A DNA stretch of 64,000 nt. Source: Variovorax sp. S12S4. Its GTDB lineage: Bacteria; Pseudomonadota; Gammaproteobacteria; Burkholderiales; Burkholderiaceae_C. Numbering within the stretch: the stretch's first letter is position 1; the number at the start of each line of letters is the position of its first letter. The notes beneath the pieces are model-generated. The model was not told the DNA's origin. It made no database searches and saw only the letters and a program-made list of their open reading frames with translations. A program made the position numbers and the translations under genes. The stretch is taken from the NCBI RefSeq assembly GCF_023195515.1, contig NZ_JALPKR020000002.1:5061001-5125000 (forward strand). The letters run 5' to 3'. Shown piece by piece: positions 17,328 to 26,639 of this stretch.

Positions 17328-18115
17328 TCCCCAGCTACAACGCGGGCGAGCGCCTGTTTTCGACCGTCGAAGCGGCGCGAGCCCAATGGAACCCCGTGTG
17401 GGTGGTGGTGGACGGCAGCACCGATGGCACCGGCGAACGCCTGCAGCAAATGGCCACGCGCGACCCGGGCTTGCGGGTGTGGCTGCTGCCGCAGAACCAG
17501 GGCAAGGGCGCGGCCGTGCTGCACGGGCTGCGGGCGGCGCGCGAGGCCGGCTTCACCCACGCACTGACCATGGATTCCGACGGCCAGCATCCAGCCGACC
17601 TGATTCCTTCGTTCATGGCCGCATCGCAGGCGCGCCCTGAAACCATGGTGCTCGGCCGCCCGGTGTTCGACGCCTCCGCCCCGCTGCTGCGCGTGCGCGG
17701 AAGGCGCGTGTCCAACGGCTGGACTCAGCTCGAAACCCTGTTTGCCGGCGTCGGCGATTCGCTCTACGGATTTCGCGTGTACCCGGTGGCCGACCTGATC
17801 GCCGTGATGGCGCGGCAGCCTTGGATGCGCCGCTTCGACTTCGACACCGAAGCCGTCGTGCGGCTGGCCTGGCGGGGCGTCAAGCCCGTGAACATCGATG
17901 CGCCGGTGAAGTACCTGACGGCCGAGGAAGGCGGGGTTTCGCACTTTCGCTATGGGCGAGACAACGTGCTGCTGACGTGGATGCACACGCGGCTGATGGT
18001 CGAATTCGTGCTGCGGCTGCCCGGGCTTGTTTCTCGCAAGCTCCGGGGGCGCCGCCTTTTCAGAGATAGCGCTTCGGAGGGCCCCGGCAGCAAGCTCAGA
18101 TCATTCCGCCGTTGA
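17294..18115 (+). CDS. Family 2 glycosyltransferase, pigment cluster
   Basis: A 273-residue GT-A fold enzyme without clear membrane segments. It has IPSYNAGERL at the N-terminus, WVVVDGSTDGTG, the DXD-type metal site in TMDSDGQHPADL, and a C-terminal part containing RRFDFDTEAVVRLAW. It resembles dolichol-phosphate-mannose-type transferases. In xanthomonadin-type clusters a GT2 enzyme is common and may glycosylate the lipid anchor. It starts inside the acyltransferase gene, and its last 20 bases overlap the convergent fabG-like gene. Confidence 0.85.
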   Translation: MPDASRTHLVLIPSYNAGERLFSTVEAARAQWNPVWVVVDGSTDGTGERLQQMATRDPGLRVWLLPQNQGKGAAVLHGLRAAREAGFTHALTMDSDGQHPADLIPSFMAASQARPETMVLGRPVFDASAPLLRVRGRRVSNGWTQLETLFAGVGDSLYGFRVYPVADLIAVMARQPWMRRFDFDTEAVVRLAWRGVKPVNIDAPVKYLTAEEGGVSHFRYGRDNVLLTWMHTRLMVEFVLRLPGLVSRKLRGRRLFRDSASEGPGSKLRSFRR

Positions 18116-18827
18116 TGGAAATCACCTGGCCCGTGATGTAGGCCGCCTCGTCGCTGGCCAGGAATGAGGCCAGCGACGCCACTTCCTGCGGCGTTCCGGC
18201 GCGCTTCATCGGGACCATCTGGTTGACCATGGCGGGGTCGAAGGTTGCGTCGGCCATGGGCGAGGCGATGATGCCCGGCGCAATGGCGTTGACCGTGACG
18301 CCGCGCGACGCTACTTCGAGCGACAACGCCTTGGTCGCGCTGTTGAGCGCACCCTTGGCGGCCGCATAGTTGACCTGCCCGCGGTTGCCGGTCAGCGCCG
18401 AGACCGACGAGATATTGAGCACGCGGCCCCAGCGGGTGCGCATCATCGGCAGCAGCAGCGGCTGCGTCACGCGAAAAAAGCCGTTGAGCGAAACGTCGAT
18501 CACCTTGTGCCACTGTTCGGCACGCATGCCGGGCAGCACGGCGTCGTCGTGCACGCCGGCGTTGTTGACGACGATCTGGACCGGCCCATCTTCGAGCATC
18601 CGTTCGCACGCCACACGGCAGGCTTCGTCGCTGCGCAGGTCGAAAACGTGGCATTCGGCCTTGCCGCCAGCCGCCGCAATCGTGGCTGCCAGCTGCTCCA
18701 CCGCTTCGGGCCGCGAATTGGCGTGCAGAAGCACGGTGGCGCCATCGCGTGCCAGGCGCTCGGCCATGGCGGCGCCCAATGCGCCGCTGGCGCCAGTGAT
18801 CAGTGCGCGTTTTCCTTCAAGACTCAT
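18096..18827 (-). CDS. 3-oxoacyl-ACP reductase, FabG-like, pigment cluster
   Basis: A 243-residue short-chain dehydrogenase. The NAD(P)-binding loop ITGASGALGAAMAERLA lies near residue 9, followed by NNAG, the catalytic Ser/Tyr/Lys (NISSVSAL, VNYAAAKGAL) and the C-terminal ITGQVISINGGMI that marks FabG-type ketoreductases. It would reduce the beta-keto intermediate in polyene chain extension. It is the last gene of the long minus-strand operon. Its ATG overlaps the stop of the frameshifted dehydratase (ATGA), showing that the two were originally coupled. Confidence 0.92.
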   Translation of the reverse strand: MSLEGKRALITGASGALGAAMAERLARDGATVLLHANSRPEAVEQLAATIAAAGGKAECHVFDLRSDEACRVACERMLEDGPVQIVVNNAGVHDDAVLPGMRAEQWHKVIDVSLNGFFRVTQPLLLPMMRTRWGRVLNISSVSALTGNRGQVNYAAAKGALNSATKALSLEVASRGVTVNAIAPGIIASPMADATFDPAMVNQMVPMKRAGTPQEVASLASFLASDEAAYITGQVISINGGMI

Positions 18828-19296
18828 GAGGTGGTCGCTCCGGTTGCAAGCGGTGTGTTCAGCACCACCACGGCGCGGCCTTCGGCCAGCATGAGGCCGT
18901 CGCTGTCTTTCACCGCGAATTCATAAAGGATCTGGTTCGTGTCCCCGAAAGGCGCCGCGCCTGCACCTGCAGTGCGCCGGCAACGTCGTCGAGGCGAGCA
19001 ACCGAGAAGCGTACGTTGCGCGCACTCGCCAGAAAGCCGGCCGATGGCGTGCTTCCTTCCGCGGCCAGCAGGCCACCATGCAGGGCCATGGCCTGCGCAG
19101 CGTACTCGATGGCGTTGGGCGCGAGCAGGCCGCCCGCGGTTCGCAATGGGTTGTCGGGCTGTGTATGCGTGCGGGTGCTGCAATGGATGGATTCGGCGTC
19201 CCAGCGCTCGAGGCGATCGAGCAGGCACATGCTGCCGCTGTGCGGAATGCGCTGCGCAATGCCCGCGCGGTCGAGCGTTTGCGGGGCTGCTGTCAC
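18824..19296 (-). pseudogene. Hotdog 3-hydroxyacyl-ACP dehydratase, split by a one-base deletion
   Basis: The N-terminal part reads from a GTG overlapping the methyltransferase stop and contains RIPHSGSMCLLDRLERWD plus LLAPNAIEYAAQAMALHGG, a typical ApeI/XanH-like hotdog fold. At the CCCC run at 18943-18946 the frame is lost. The remaining C-terminus (DTNQILYEFAVKDSDG to the stop) continues one frame over and ends exactly in the ATGA overlap with the FabG-like gene. Adding one base restores a 157-residue protein of normal size. Either a sequence error or a recent mutation; the product would dehydrate 3-hydroxyacyl-ACP. Confidence 0.85.
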
Positions 19297-20066
19297 GCAG
19301 AGGGCTCCAGGTCGGCCACCAGCAGCACGTTGGCAAAGGGCGTGCCCTCGCTCATGGGAATGCTCTGCACGCTGAAGCCCAGCCGCTGCAGCACCGCGAT
19401 CCAGTCGGCCAGCGGACGGCCCCAGGTGGGCGACACCTTGTGGCCGCGGATGCGGGTCACTGTGCGGTCGACCCACTGGCTGATGGCGAAACCGCGCTTG
19501 CTCGACGCATCGCCCACGCGCAGCAGCAGCCGCGCGTTCGGGTTGCCGCCGCGCCGCAGTGCATCGCGCACGCGCTGCAGAACACCGTCTTGCGCCTCGA
19601 TGTTCACGTAGTGCAGCACGTCGAGAATCACGACCAGATCGCAGTCCGGCAGCGCCGCCGAGCACATGTCGGCGCAGACCAGCTTCGGCGCCGGTTGCAG
19701 ATGCCCGATGGAAGCCTCGGCACGCGCCACGTCCTTGGGCATGAGCTCGATGCCCGTGTAGTCGGCCGCCGCCGGCGTGCGCTTCCATGACGCCGGCCAG
19801 CGGCCCTGTGCCTGCATCTGGCTCATCGATGCGAGCAGGCTCGCAAAAAGCCCCTGCCCGCAGCCGATGTCGACCACGCGGCGATGCTCTGAGCCGATCA
19901 AGCCGCGCTCGAGCAGACCGCGAAATACGGGGTCGCGCCCCAGCTTGCCGCGCGCGAAGTGCCAAGCAAAGCTGCCGCCCTTCTTGTAAGGGATGGTGGC
20001 GGCTTCGTGCAGTTCGCGCCACGCGCTGTCGGTCGTGCCAGCAGAAGAAGGCAGCACCGCGCTCAT
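19293..20066 (-). CDS. SAM-dependent methyltransferase, pigment cluster
   Basis: A 257-residue class I methyltransferase. VVDIGCGQGLFASLLA near residue 64 is motif I, and DLVVILDVLHYVN near residue 142 is the acidic/post-motif segment. It overlaps the deacetylase gene upstream and the dehydratase gene downstream by four bases each. Methyltransferases are common in xanthomonadin and flexirubin-type clusters, where they modify the aryl ring. The substrate is inferred. Confidence 0.85.
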   Translation of the reverse strand: MSAVLPSSAGTTDSAWRELHEAATIPYKKGGSFAWHFARGKLGRDPVFRGLLERGLIGSEHRRVVDIGCGQGLFASLLASMSQMQAQGRWPASWKRTPAAADYTGIELMPKDVARAEASIGHLQPAPKLVCADMCSAALPDCDLVVILDVLHYVNIEAQDGVLQRVRDALRRGGNPNARLLLRVGDASSKRGFAISQWVDRTVTRIRGHKVSPTWGRPLADWIAVLQRLGFSVQSIPMSEGTPFANVLLVADLEPSA

Positions 20067-20905
20067 CGCTTCAGGCCCTCGGGCAAGGTGACGGCGCTAA
20101 GGCCTTCGGCGCGCAGGCGTTCGAGCAACAAGGGCAATACCTCCAACAACACGGGATTTCCTTCAGGGGTGCGCGCGGCGTTGCCGTCGTGCAGAAGCAG
20201 GATGTCGCGCGCCTGCAGGTTGCGGGCAAGGCGCGCCATGACCTTGGCAGGGTCGCCTTCGCGCGTGTCGAAGCCGCGGCGGGTCCAGCTCACGAGCGAA
20301 AGGCCGAGGCGATGCAGCACCGGCTCGAGGAACGGGTTGCGCAGGCCGGCCGGCGCACGGAAACAGGTCGGACGCTGACCCGTGGTTTCCGTCAGGATTT
20401 CTTGCGCCCGTGCGATCTCGCTCGCAAAGCCGCGCGGTCCGAGAAAAGAAAAATTGTGCCGGTGCCGCGCGGTGTGGTTCTGGATGCTGTGGCCGCGCGC
20501 GACGATCTCGCGCGCGAGCGCCGGGTGGGCAAGCACGCGCTCGGCAATGCAGAAGAAGGTGGCGCGCTGACCATGCGCGTCCAGCAGGTCGAGCACCCGG
20601 GGCGTGACCTCGGGCTCGGGGCCGTCGTCGATGGTGATGGCCACTTCGCGCCGGGCGCCGGCCGCATCGGGTAGGCGCGTGACGTTGGGGCCCAGAAGAC
20701 TGCTGCGCGGCGTGAGCCCCGCACCGGTGATGAGCGCATGGTTCAGCACGACGGCACCGATGGCCCAGGGCATCGCCCCCGGCACCAGCGCCCCCGCGCC
20801 GATGGCGGCCACGTGCAAGGCCGCGCTCGCGCGAATGGCCGGCGGCCAGGGCCACGATTCAGACGGTGCGGCGGATGCGGATGACATGGCTCGGGATTTT
20901 CCCAT
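20063..20905 (-). CDS. NodB-type polysaccharide deacetylase with N-terminal membrane segment
   Basis: A 280-residue protein. An Ala/Val-rich hydrophobic N-terminus (about residues 25-62) likely anchors it. The NodB domain starts at AITIDDGPEPEVTPRVLDLL (first motif, catalytic Asp and metal Asp) and continues with GHSIQNHTARH (metal His residues) and RAPAGLRNP. The ATG overlaps the exporter stop (TGATG). Deacetylases occur in several aryl polyene clusters, perhaps acting on an N-acetylated sugar or acyl carrier lipid. The function is inferred. Confidence 0.85.
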   Translation of the reverse strand: MGKSRAMSSASAAPSESWPWPPAIRASAALHVAAIGAGALVPGAMPWAIGAVVLNHALITGAGLTPRSSLLGPNVTRLPDAAGARREVAITIDDGPEPEVTPRVLDLLDAHGQRATFFCIAERVLAHPALAREIVARGHSIQNHTARHRHNFSFLGPRGFASEIARAQEILTETTGQRPTCFRAPAGLRNPFLEPVLHRLGLSLVSWTRRGFDTREGDPAKVMARLARNLQARDILLLHDGNAARTPEGNPVLLEVLPLLLERLRAEGLSAVTLPEGLKR

Positions 20906-23301
20906 CAGCCGCGTGCGGGTGGCGGTGCCATCCGGCTCGCGAAGGCGGCCGAGAGCAGCAGCGCCAGCAAGGCACCCGGCGCGACCACGCGGCCGATCGA
21001 CGACAGCGCCGGAATGTCCGAAATCGCGATCAGCCCGAACGACACCACGGTGGTCAGGTTGGCCAGCATCAGCGAGGCCAGCGTGTCCTCGTCGGCCCGG
21101 CCGGACACGCGCAGCTGGTCGAAGAACAGCGCGTAGTTGGAGCCGACCGCGACGATCAGCAGCAGCCCGACCAGGTGCAGGATGCCCAGCGGCACCTGGA
21201 GCACGGCCATGCCGCCGAGCGTGAGCACCACCGCAACGACCAGCGGCTGGCACACCGCGAGCAGGCGCTTGCCCGAACGCAGGTAGATGCCGAGCAGCAC
21301 CACCACGGCCAATGCGCCGAGCAGCACCTGGACGAAGGCCTCGTGCAGGTAGCGCTGATAGAGCCCGGCCAGCTCGCGGCCCACGTCGACCACCTGCACT
21401 TCAGGCGCGCCGGCGAGCGCCGCCTCGAGCCGCCCCGCATCGAACTTCGGGCCCGGGTGCAGAACCACCAGCGTCGACCAGCCGCCGCCCGGGCGCTGGT
21501 ACATGAGCGTGTTGACGACCGAACCGAGCGGGCCGTCCTTCAGGTCGGCTCGCCGCACGGGCGCCAGCTTGCGCGCGGCTTCGACTTCGGCCAGGAACGG
21601 TCCCAGGCGCGTGGCAGGCAACGGCGACCCTTGCGTGGCCTCGGCCAGCCGGGTTCGCAGGGTCTCGCCGTCCGGCAGGCTGGCCAGGCGCGCCGCCTGC
21701 GTTGCAACGCTCGGGAGCACGCGCGTCACGGTCTCGAAGCCGCCGAGCTCGCCCTTGTCGACCAGCGCCTCGAGCCGCGCCGCGGCTGCCTCGGTATTGC
21801 GCAGTGCGGCCTCTTCGTCGGCGCCGTAGACCACGACCAGCGTGCTGCCATCGCCGGTGCCGATGTCGGCGCGCAGCATTTCGTCGAGCTGCTGGGCCGA
21901 CTTGGGCACCGGGCTCATCGCACCGAGGTCGGCGCGCCAGAGATGGCCGCCCTGCCAGACGACCAGCGCCAGCGCCGCAACGCCGAGCCCGGCCAGAACC
22001 CAGCGCAGGCGCGGCAGGCCGCGAACCAGCAGGCCGGCGCCGCGCGCCATGTACTTGCGCATGCCCATCCCGGTGGCGCCGTCCGGCGCGAGCATCGGCA
22101 ACGCATAGCGCGTGGCGAGCGCGGCGGCCACGAGCCCCGCAATCGAGAAAACGCCCAGCTGCGCGAGGCCTGGAAAGCCAGAGAACACCAGCGCCGCAAA
22201 CCCGCACACCGATGTGAGCAGCCCGAGCCGCACGGTGGGCCAATGCACGTCGCGCCACCTGGCCCAGCCGGTGCCGGCCACGGCGGCGCCGCGCGCCTGA
22301 ATGAGGTAGTAGATGGCGTAGTCGACCGTCTCGCCGATCAGCGTGCTGCCAAAGCCCAGCGTCATGCCGTGCACGGAGCCGAACACCACGCTCACCGCGG
22401 CAGTGCCGATGACCACGCCCGTAGCCACGGGCAGAAAGGCGATGACCAGCGCGCGCGGCGACGCGAACGCCAGCAGCAGCAACCCACCCATGACGATGCC
22501 GCCCACGATTGCAAGGTGGATCGCTTCGGTCTTGATCTTGTCCCGGCTCAGCACCGAGAACACCGGCGGGCCGCTGAGCAGCAGCTTGGGCCCGGCCTCG
22601 CCCATGCCGCGCGTGGCGGCATCGAAGGCCGCATGCACGCGCGCGATGGCCGCGGCCTGTGCGTCGAGGTCGCTGCCCGCGGCGCGCGTGGTGGCAATCA
22701 TGAGCGCGCGGGGCGCGGTGCGCGACATCCATACGCCGCCCTCGGTACGCGGCGCGCTGGCCGGCGCCAGGTCCACGGCAATGCGCTGCGTCTCGCCGGT
22801 GGGGTCGCGGTCGAGCAAGGGCTTGATCACGTTGCCGGCCGGCGTGCCCAGCATCGAGAGCGTTTCGTTGATTGCGTCGCGCAGTCCATCGACGGTGAAC
22901 TGCTCGGGTTTGACGCCTGGCGAGAGCTGGTAGCGGTGATCGAAGACCCAGGTGCCGGCTTCGGTCCAGTCGCCGGTGTCGCCGTTCTGGATCAGGTCGA
23001 ACAGACGGCTTTCGCGCATGGCCTTGGCCACCGCGCGGGACACCGCGGCGCGCTGCTCCACGCTGGCGCCGCCCTCGATGCCGAGCAGCAGCGTGCGCGA
23101 GGCCACGCCGCTTTGCAGTTGCTCGATGAGCACCTGCTGCCGCACGTCGGGGCTCTTGGGCAGGAAGGCCGAAAGGTCGGCGCTGAAATGCGTGCGCGCG
23201 ATCTGCAGCCCGCCGCCGATCAGGACCAGCGCCCACACCAGCAGCACCAACGCGCGGCGCTGCCAGCTCGGCGGGCCTCCCGCGGTCTGGCGCCCGGTCA
23301 C
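20905..23301 (-). CDS. RND/MMPL family exporter, pigment cluster
   Basis: A 798-residue inner-membrane protein with about 12 transmembrane helices in two halves and two large periplasmic loops, as in MMPL/HAE3 exporters. TM1 starts near residue 15, TM2-6 cover about residues 250-400, and the second half repeats this plan. Charged Asp residues within the membrane segments (GETVDYAIYYL) suggest proton coupling. Homologues in xanthomonadin and aryl polyene clusters are thought to move the pigment lipid to the outer membrane. Coupled by ATGA overlaps to the LolA-like and deacetylase genes. Confidence 0.9.
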   Translation of the reverse strand: MTGRQTAGGPPSWQRRALVLLVWALVLIGGGLQIARTHFSADLSAFLPKSPDVRQQVLIEQLQSGVASRTLLLGIEGGASVEQRAAVSRAVAKAMRESRLFDLIQNGDTGDWTEAGTWVFDHRYQLSPGVKPEQFTVDGLRDAINETLSMLGTPAGNVIKPLLDRDPTGETQRIAVDLAPASAPRTEGGVWMSRTAPRALMIATTRAAGSDLDAQAAAIARVHAAFDAATRGMGEAGPKLLLSGPPVFSVLSRDKIKTEAIHLAIVGGIVMGGLLLLAFASPRALVIAFLPVATGVVIGTAAVSVVFGSVHGMTLGFGSTLIGETVDYAIYYLIQARGAAVAGTGWARWRDVHWPTVRLGLLTSVCGFAALVFSGFPGLAQLGVFSIAGLVAAALATRYALPMLAPDGATGMGMRKYMARGAGLLVRGLPRLRWVLAGLGVAALALVVWQGGHLWRADLGAMSPVPKSAQQLDEMLRADIGTGDGSTLVVVYGADEEAALRNTEAAAARLEALVDKGELGGFETVTRVLPSVATQAARLASLPDGETLRTRLAEATQGSPLPATRLGPFLAEVEAARKLAPVRRADLKDGPLGSVVNTLMYQRPGGGWSTLVVLHPGPKFDAGRLEAALAGAPEVQVVDVGRELAGLYQRYLHEAFVQVLLGALAVVVLLGIYLRSGKRLLAVCQPLVVAVVLTLGGMAVLQVPLGILHLVGLLLIVAVGSNYALFFDQLRVSGRADEDTLASLMLANLTTVVSFGLIAISDIPALSSIGRVVAPGALLALLLSAAFASRMAPPPARG

Positions 23302-23945
23302 GGCGTGGTGCGCCCGGCAGCGCCCGCCGGCGCAGAGGGAGCCACGGGAGCAGCGCCCGCGCGCTCGGGCGTGATGTTCATCACCGAGCGGTCGCCGCCG
23401 ACGAATTCCATTTCAAGGCCCAGCACTTCGCTGGCGCGGCCCGAGATGCGGATGCTGCGCATCTGCGCCGCCAGGCGGCTGTCGATGGGCGTGAGGTCGA
23501 GCGTCCAGTTGCTGGCCGACCCGCCCACGGTGCTGCGGAAATAGCGCTGCAGCGTGGTGCCGTCGCCGGTCAGCGTGCCGCGCATGGCTTCGACCAGGCC
23601 GAGCAGCTCGGGCATGCTGTCGAGCGTGAGCGTGCGGTTGCGGCCGCCGCGCGAGAGCGTGAGCGTGTTGCCTTCGACCGCCATGGTTTCGACGCGCGGC
23701 GACAAGGTGCGTCGCACCAGCTTGTCCGGCGCCTCGAAGCTCAGCGTGCCCCGCGCATCGAGCGGGCCTTCGAGCCCGTGCACGAAGCGCTGCTCGGTGA
23801 AGCGCGCCTCGCCGCTCTTCTGCTTGGAAAGAAGACCCATCAGCTCGGACAAGTCGAAAGCCCACGCGGGCGCGGCGCAGCAGGCCAGTGCCAGCAGCAG
23901 GCTCCTGCAAAGCCAGTCAAACCGAATCTTCGAGCCAGAAATCAT
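23298..23945 (-). CDS. LolA-like outer membrane lipoprotein carrier, pigment cluster
   Basis: A 215-residue periplasmic protein. The signal peptide (LLLALACCAAPAWA) ends near residue 29, followed by a LolA-type beta-barrel half with EARFTEQRFVHGLEGPLDARG and a Pro/Ala-rich C-terminus. LolA-like proteins in these clusters probably ferry the lipidic pigment across the periplasm from the RND pump, whose gene follows with a four-base overlap. The ATG lies 29 bases inside the end of the acyltransferase gene. Confidence 0.87.
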   Translation of the reverse strand: MISGSKIRFDWLCRSLLLALACCAAPAWAFDLSELMGLLSKQKSGEARFTEQRFVHGLEGPLDARGTLSFEAPDKLVRRTLSPRVETMAVEGNTLTLSRGGRNRTLTLDSMPELLGLVEAMRGTLTGDGTTLQRYFRSTVGGSASNWTLDLTPIDSRLAAQMRSIRISGRASEVLGLEMEFVGGDRSVMNITPERAGAAPVAPSAPAGAAGRTTP

Positions 23946-24915
23946 GAAAATTGAACCAGTTGTAGGGGTAGGCGCGGCACAGCGCTTCGAGGTGCGCCAC
24001 GTAGGCTTCGACCGCCGCGCGGATGCGGCGTTCCCGCTCGGCGGGGTCGGAGGCGCGTTCGCTGAAGTCGGCCAGCAGGTCGAACTGGACATCGTAGCGC
24101 GCACCGCCGCCGTACAGGCCGGCCATGAAGAACACCTTGCGCCGCAGCAGCGCCGCGAGGCGGAACGGGCCGTCGTTGAAGCTGGCCGGCTGGCCCAAAA
24201 AGGGCAGCACGATGTTGTTGCCGCGCTGCTGCGCGGGCTGGTCCTCGCTGCCCGGCAGCGTACGGTCGGCCAGCATGCCGCCAAGGCCGCCGTGGTCGAG
24301 CCAGTCGCGCAGGGCAAGCATCGAATGCGGCCGGCCCAGCGCGATCACGTGAGGCCTCGCTTCAGGGAGGCTGATCGCGTTCAGAATGGCCGTGATGCGC
24401 TGCGCGTTGTCGGGGTACATCAGCATTGCAAGCCGCAACTCCTGCTTGTGCTGGCTGTGGTGCTTGCAGGCGCCCAGCGCCTCGAAGCTGCCGACGTGCG
24501 CGCCCAGCAGGAAGGCACCCCGCCCTTGCAGCGCCTCGGTCTCCAGCGGCATGTTGCCCTTGACCTTCACGTCGAACAGATCCATGCGCCCGCGCAGGAA
24601 GTACACGCGGTCGAGCACCGTCGAGGCAAAGGCGTGCAGCAGGCGATAGCCGTCGATCCACCCCGCGCGCGGGCCAATGGCCCTGAACAGGTAGCGCTTG
24701 ATGTGGCGGCGCGGCGTAGGCGCGAACAAGAGAAAGTACAGGCTGATCGGCGGCAGCAGCAGCCGCGTGATGTGGCGCCCGAAAACCAGCGCCATCATGC
24801 AGATGAAGCGCAGGGCCAGCATGTTGCTGCGCTCGGGAGCGCGCGCCCAGTCGCCGCGCTGTCCCGTCTGCGACGCCTCTTTCACGGCGTGCGTCTCGGC
24901 TTCGGTGTGCTTCAT
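23917..24915 (-). CDS. LpxL/HtrB-like lysophospholipid acyltransferase, pigment cluster
   Basis: A 332-residue membrane-bound acyltransferase of the LpxL/HtrB superfamily. It carries the HX4E catalytic motif in GAHVGSFEALG (near residue 146), a hydrophobic N-terminal stretch (LALRFICMMALVFGRHITRLLLPP) and a C-terminal YPYNWFNFHDFW, resembling the WFN motif of such enzymes. In aryl polyene clusters it is proposed to attach the polyene to the lipid. The ATG overlaps the AMP-ligase stop by one base; a GTG one codon earlier is possible. Confidence 0.88.
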   Translation of the reverse strand: MKHTEAETHAVKEASQTGQRGDWARAPERSNMLALRFICMMALVFGRHITRLLLPPISLYFLLFAPTPRRHIKRYLFRAIGPRAGWIDGYRLLHAFASTVLDRVYFLRGRMDLFDVKVKGNMPLETEALQGRGAFLLGAHVGSFEALGACKHHSQHKQELRLAMLMYPDNAQRITAILNAISLPEARPHVIALGRPHSMLALRDWLDHGGLGGMLADRTLPGSEDQPAQQRGNNIVLPFLGQPASFNDGPFRLAALLRRKVFFMAGLYGGGARYDVQFDLLADFSERASDPAERERRIRAAVEAYVAHLEALCRAYPYNWFNFHDFWLEDSV

Positions 24916-26623
24916 CACGCGGAGCCTGGCGCCGCGGTCCAGCGGCCGGTGACAGCCACCACGCCGTCGCAGCGCACGTCGAAACGCACGCCGCGCGCGG
25001 CGCCCGCCTCGGGTTGCAGTTCGATGGAGAGCATGCTCCCCGGCCGCACGGGCGCCAGAAACTTGGCAGCAGCGAGCGTGGGGTGCGTGCCAAGGCGGGC
25101 AACCAGTGCCGGCACCCGCTGCACGGCTTCCATGACCTCGGCCAGTATCAGCGCCCCGGGCAGTAGCGGCTGACCGGGAAAGTGGCCCGCAAACGCCGGG
25201 TGATCAACGGGCACCGCATGGGCAAACTCCACCGGGCTGTCGTCTCCCGCAAGCTGCGCAAGCGCGAATTCGCGCAGCGCACGCACGGTGAGCTTGCCGG
25301 TGCCTTCGCGCGGAAAAGCCTTGACCTGCACCACGCGTCGCGGAACGAACACCGGCTCCAGCCGCTGCCGCAGCGCCGTGATGATTTCGCCGGCCGAGAG
25401 CGTGGGCGCCACCACAAAAGCCACAGGGCGCACCACGCCGTCGGCCACTTCGTCGGGGAGCCAGAACGCGCCGTCTTCAACGCCGGCGATGCTGTTGAGG
25501 TGATAGTTCAGATGCGCAAGCGAACTGCGCCGCCCCGCCACGTGAATCAGGTCGTTGGCCCGGCCGAACAACCGGAAGCGGCGCGCATCGAGAAGTTCGA
25601 GCACGTCGGCCATGGGCGTGGGCTCGGGCAGGAAGTCGCCGCTGAAGATAAAGCGCTCGGGTCCGTCGCCCTCGCCCGGTTCGGCATGCACGCGAATGTT
25701 GCCGAAGTTCTCCCAGACCTCGCTTTGCGTGGTGCGGCGGGTGGCGACCTGGCCGGACTCGGTGCTGCCGTAGATTTCGATCAGCACGCCGCCAAGCGCC
25801 TGCTCGGCCTGGGCCGCCAGCTGCGGCGAGAGCGGCGCGGTGGCCGAAAGAATCAGGTCGACAGGCGGCAGCTCGATGCCCGAAAGCAGCAGCGTCTTCA
25901 GGTGGAAAGGCGTGGTGACCAGCGCACGCGGACGCGGCACCGAAGCCAACGTTTTCACCACGTCGGCCGGAAAAAACGGCCGTCCGCTTTCGAATGCGGC
26001 GCCGCCCAGCATGGCCAGCAACACGGACGATTCGAGCCCGTAGCTGTGCTGCACCGGCACGGTCGCGACCAGCGTCAGGCCGGCAAGCGACGGCCGCCCG
26101 AGCAGGCTGGAGAGCCGCTCCACCGCCACCGCAACGTCGCCGACCAGCGTTTCCCATCGCTTAGCGTGCGGTTGGGGCACGCCGGTCGAGCCGGAGGTCA
26201 GCAGGCTCACGGCGTGCATGCCGCCATCGACGGCCGGTACATCGAGGCCGGCGCCGCCATCGAAGCTGGAGCGGTCTTCGATCAGCACGCGCGGCATGCC
26301 CGGGGTGGCAAGGCCGGCGTCGTCCGTCAATGCAAAAGACCGGCGCTTCCGGCGTCGAGCAGGCGCGCGAGCGTGTCGGGCCGGGCGTCAGGCGGCAGCA
26401 GGCTCGCGTGGCCCCGCACCAGCGCAGCGGCCAGGCTGACCGCAAAAGCGTAGCGGTCGACGCAAAGATTGACGGCTTTGCCCTCTGCGGGCAGTACCGG
26501 CGCGAAGCGGGCCACGTCGGCCAGGAACTGCCCCGTGCTCACCGGCACGCCCGCACGCCATGCCAGGGGCGCATCGAGGTCCCGGTTTGCAATCAGGGGC
26601 AGCAGGCGGGTATCTGCGCTCAC
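24915..26623 (-). pseudogene. Aryl-AMP ligase fused to FabZ-like hotdog domain, split by a one-base deletion
   Basis: Two frames join into one ANL-type adenylating enzyme. The first 98 codons (GTG start, SADTRLLPLIANRDLDAPLAW) end at a TGA within the sequence following the AAAA run at 26334-26337. One frame over, LTDDAGLATPG leads into SLLTSGSTGVPQPHAKRW (P-loop), IEIYGSTESGQVATRR and GRANDLIHVAGRR. The C-terminus (about 110 aa) is a hotdog domain with HPAFAGHFPGQPLLPGALIL. One added base gives 569 residues, normal for XanA2-like enzymes that load hydroxybenzoate onto the ACP. A TTG overlapping the TGA could in theory start a second ORF. Confidence 0.85.
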
Positions 26624-26639
26624 GCGGGTGCCACCTGTT

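Noticed and set aside
20866..23544. An 892-codon open frame on the plus strand
   Set aside because: Antisense to the RND exporter and deacetylase; composition is Arg/His/Gln-rich without domains.
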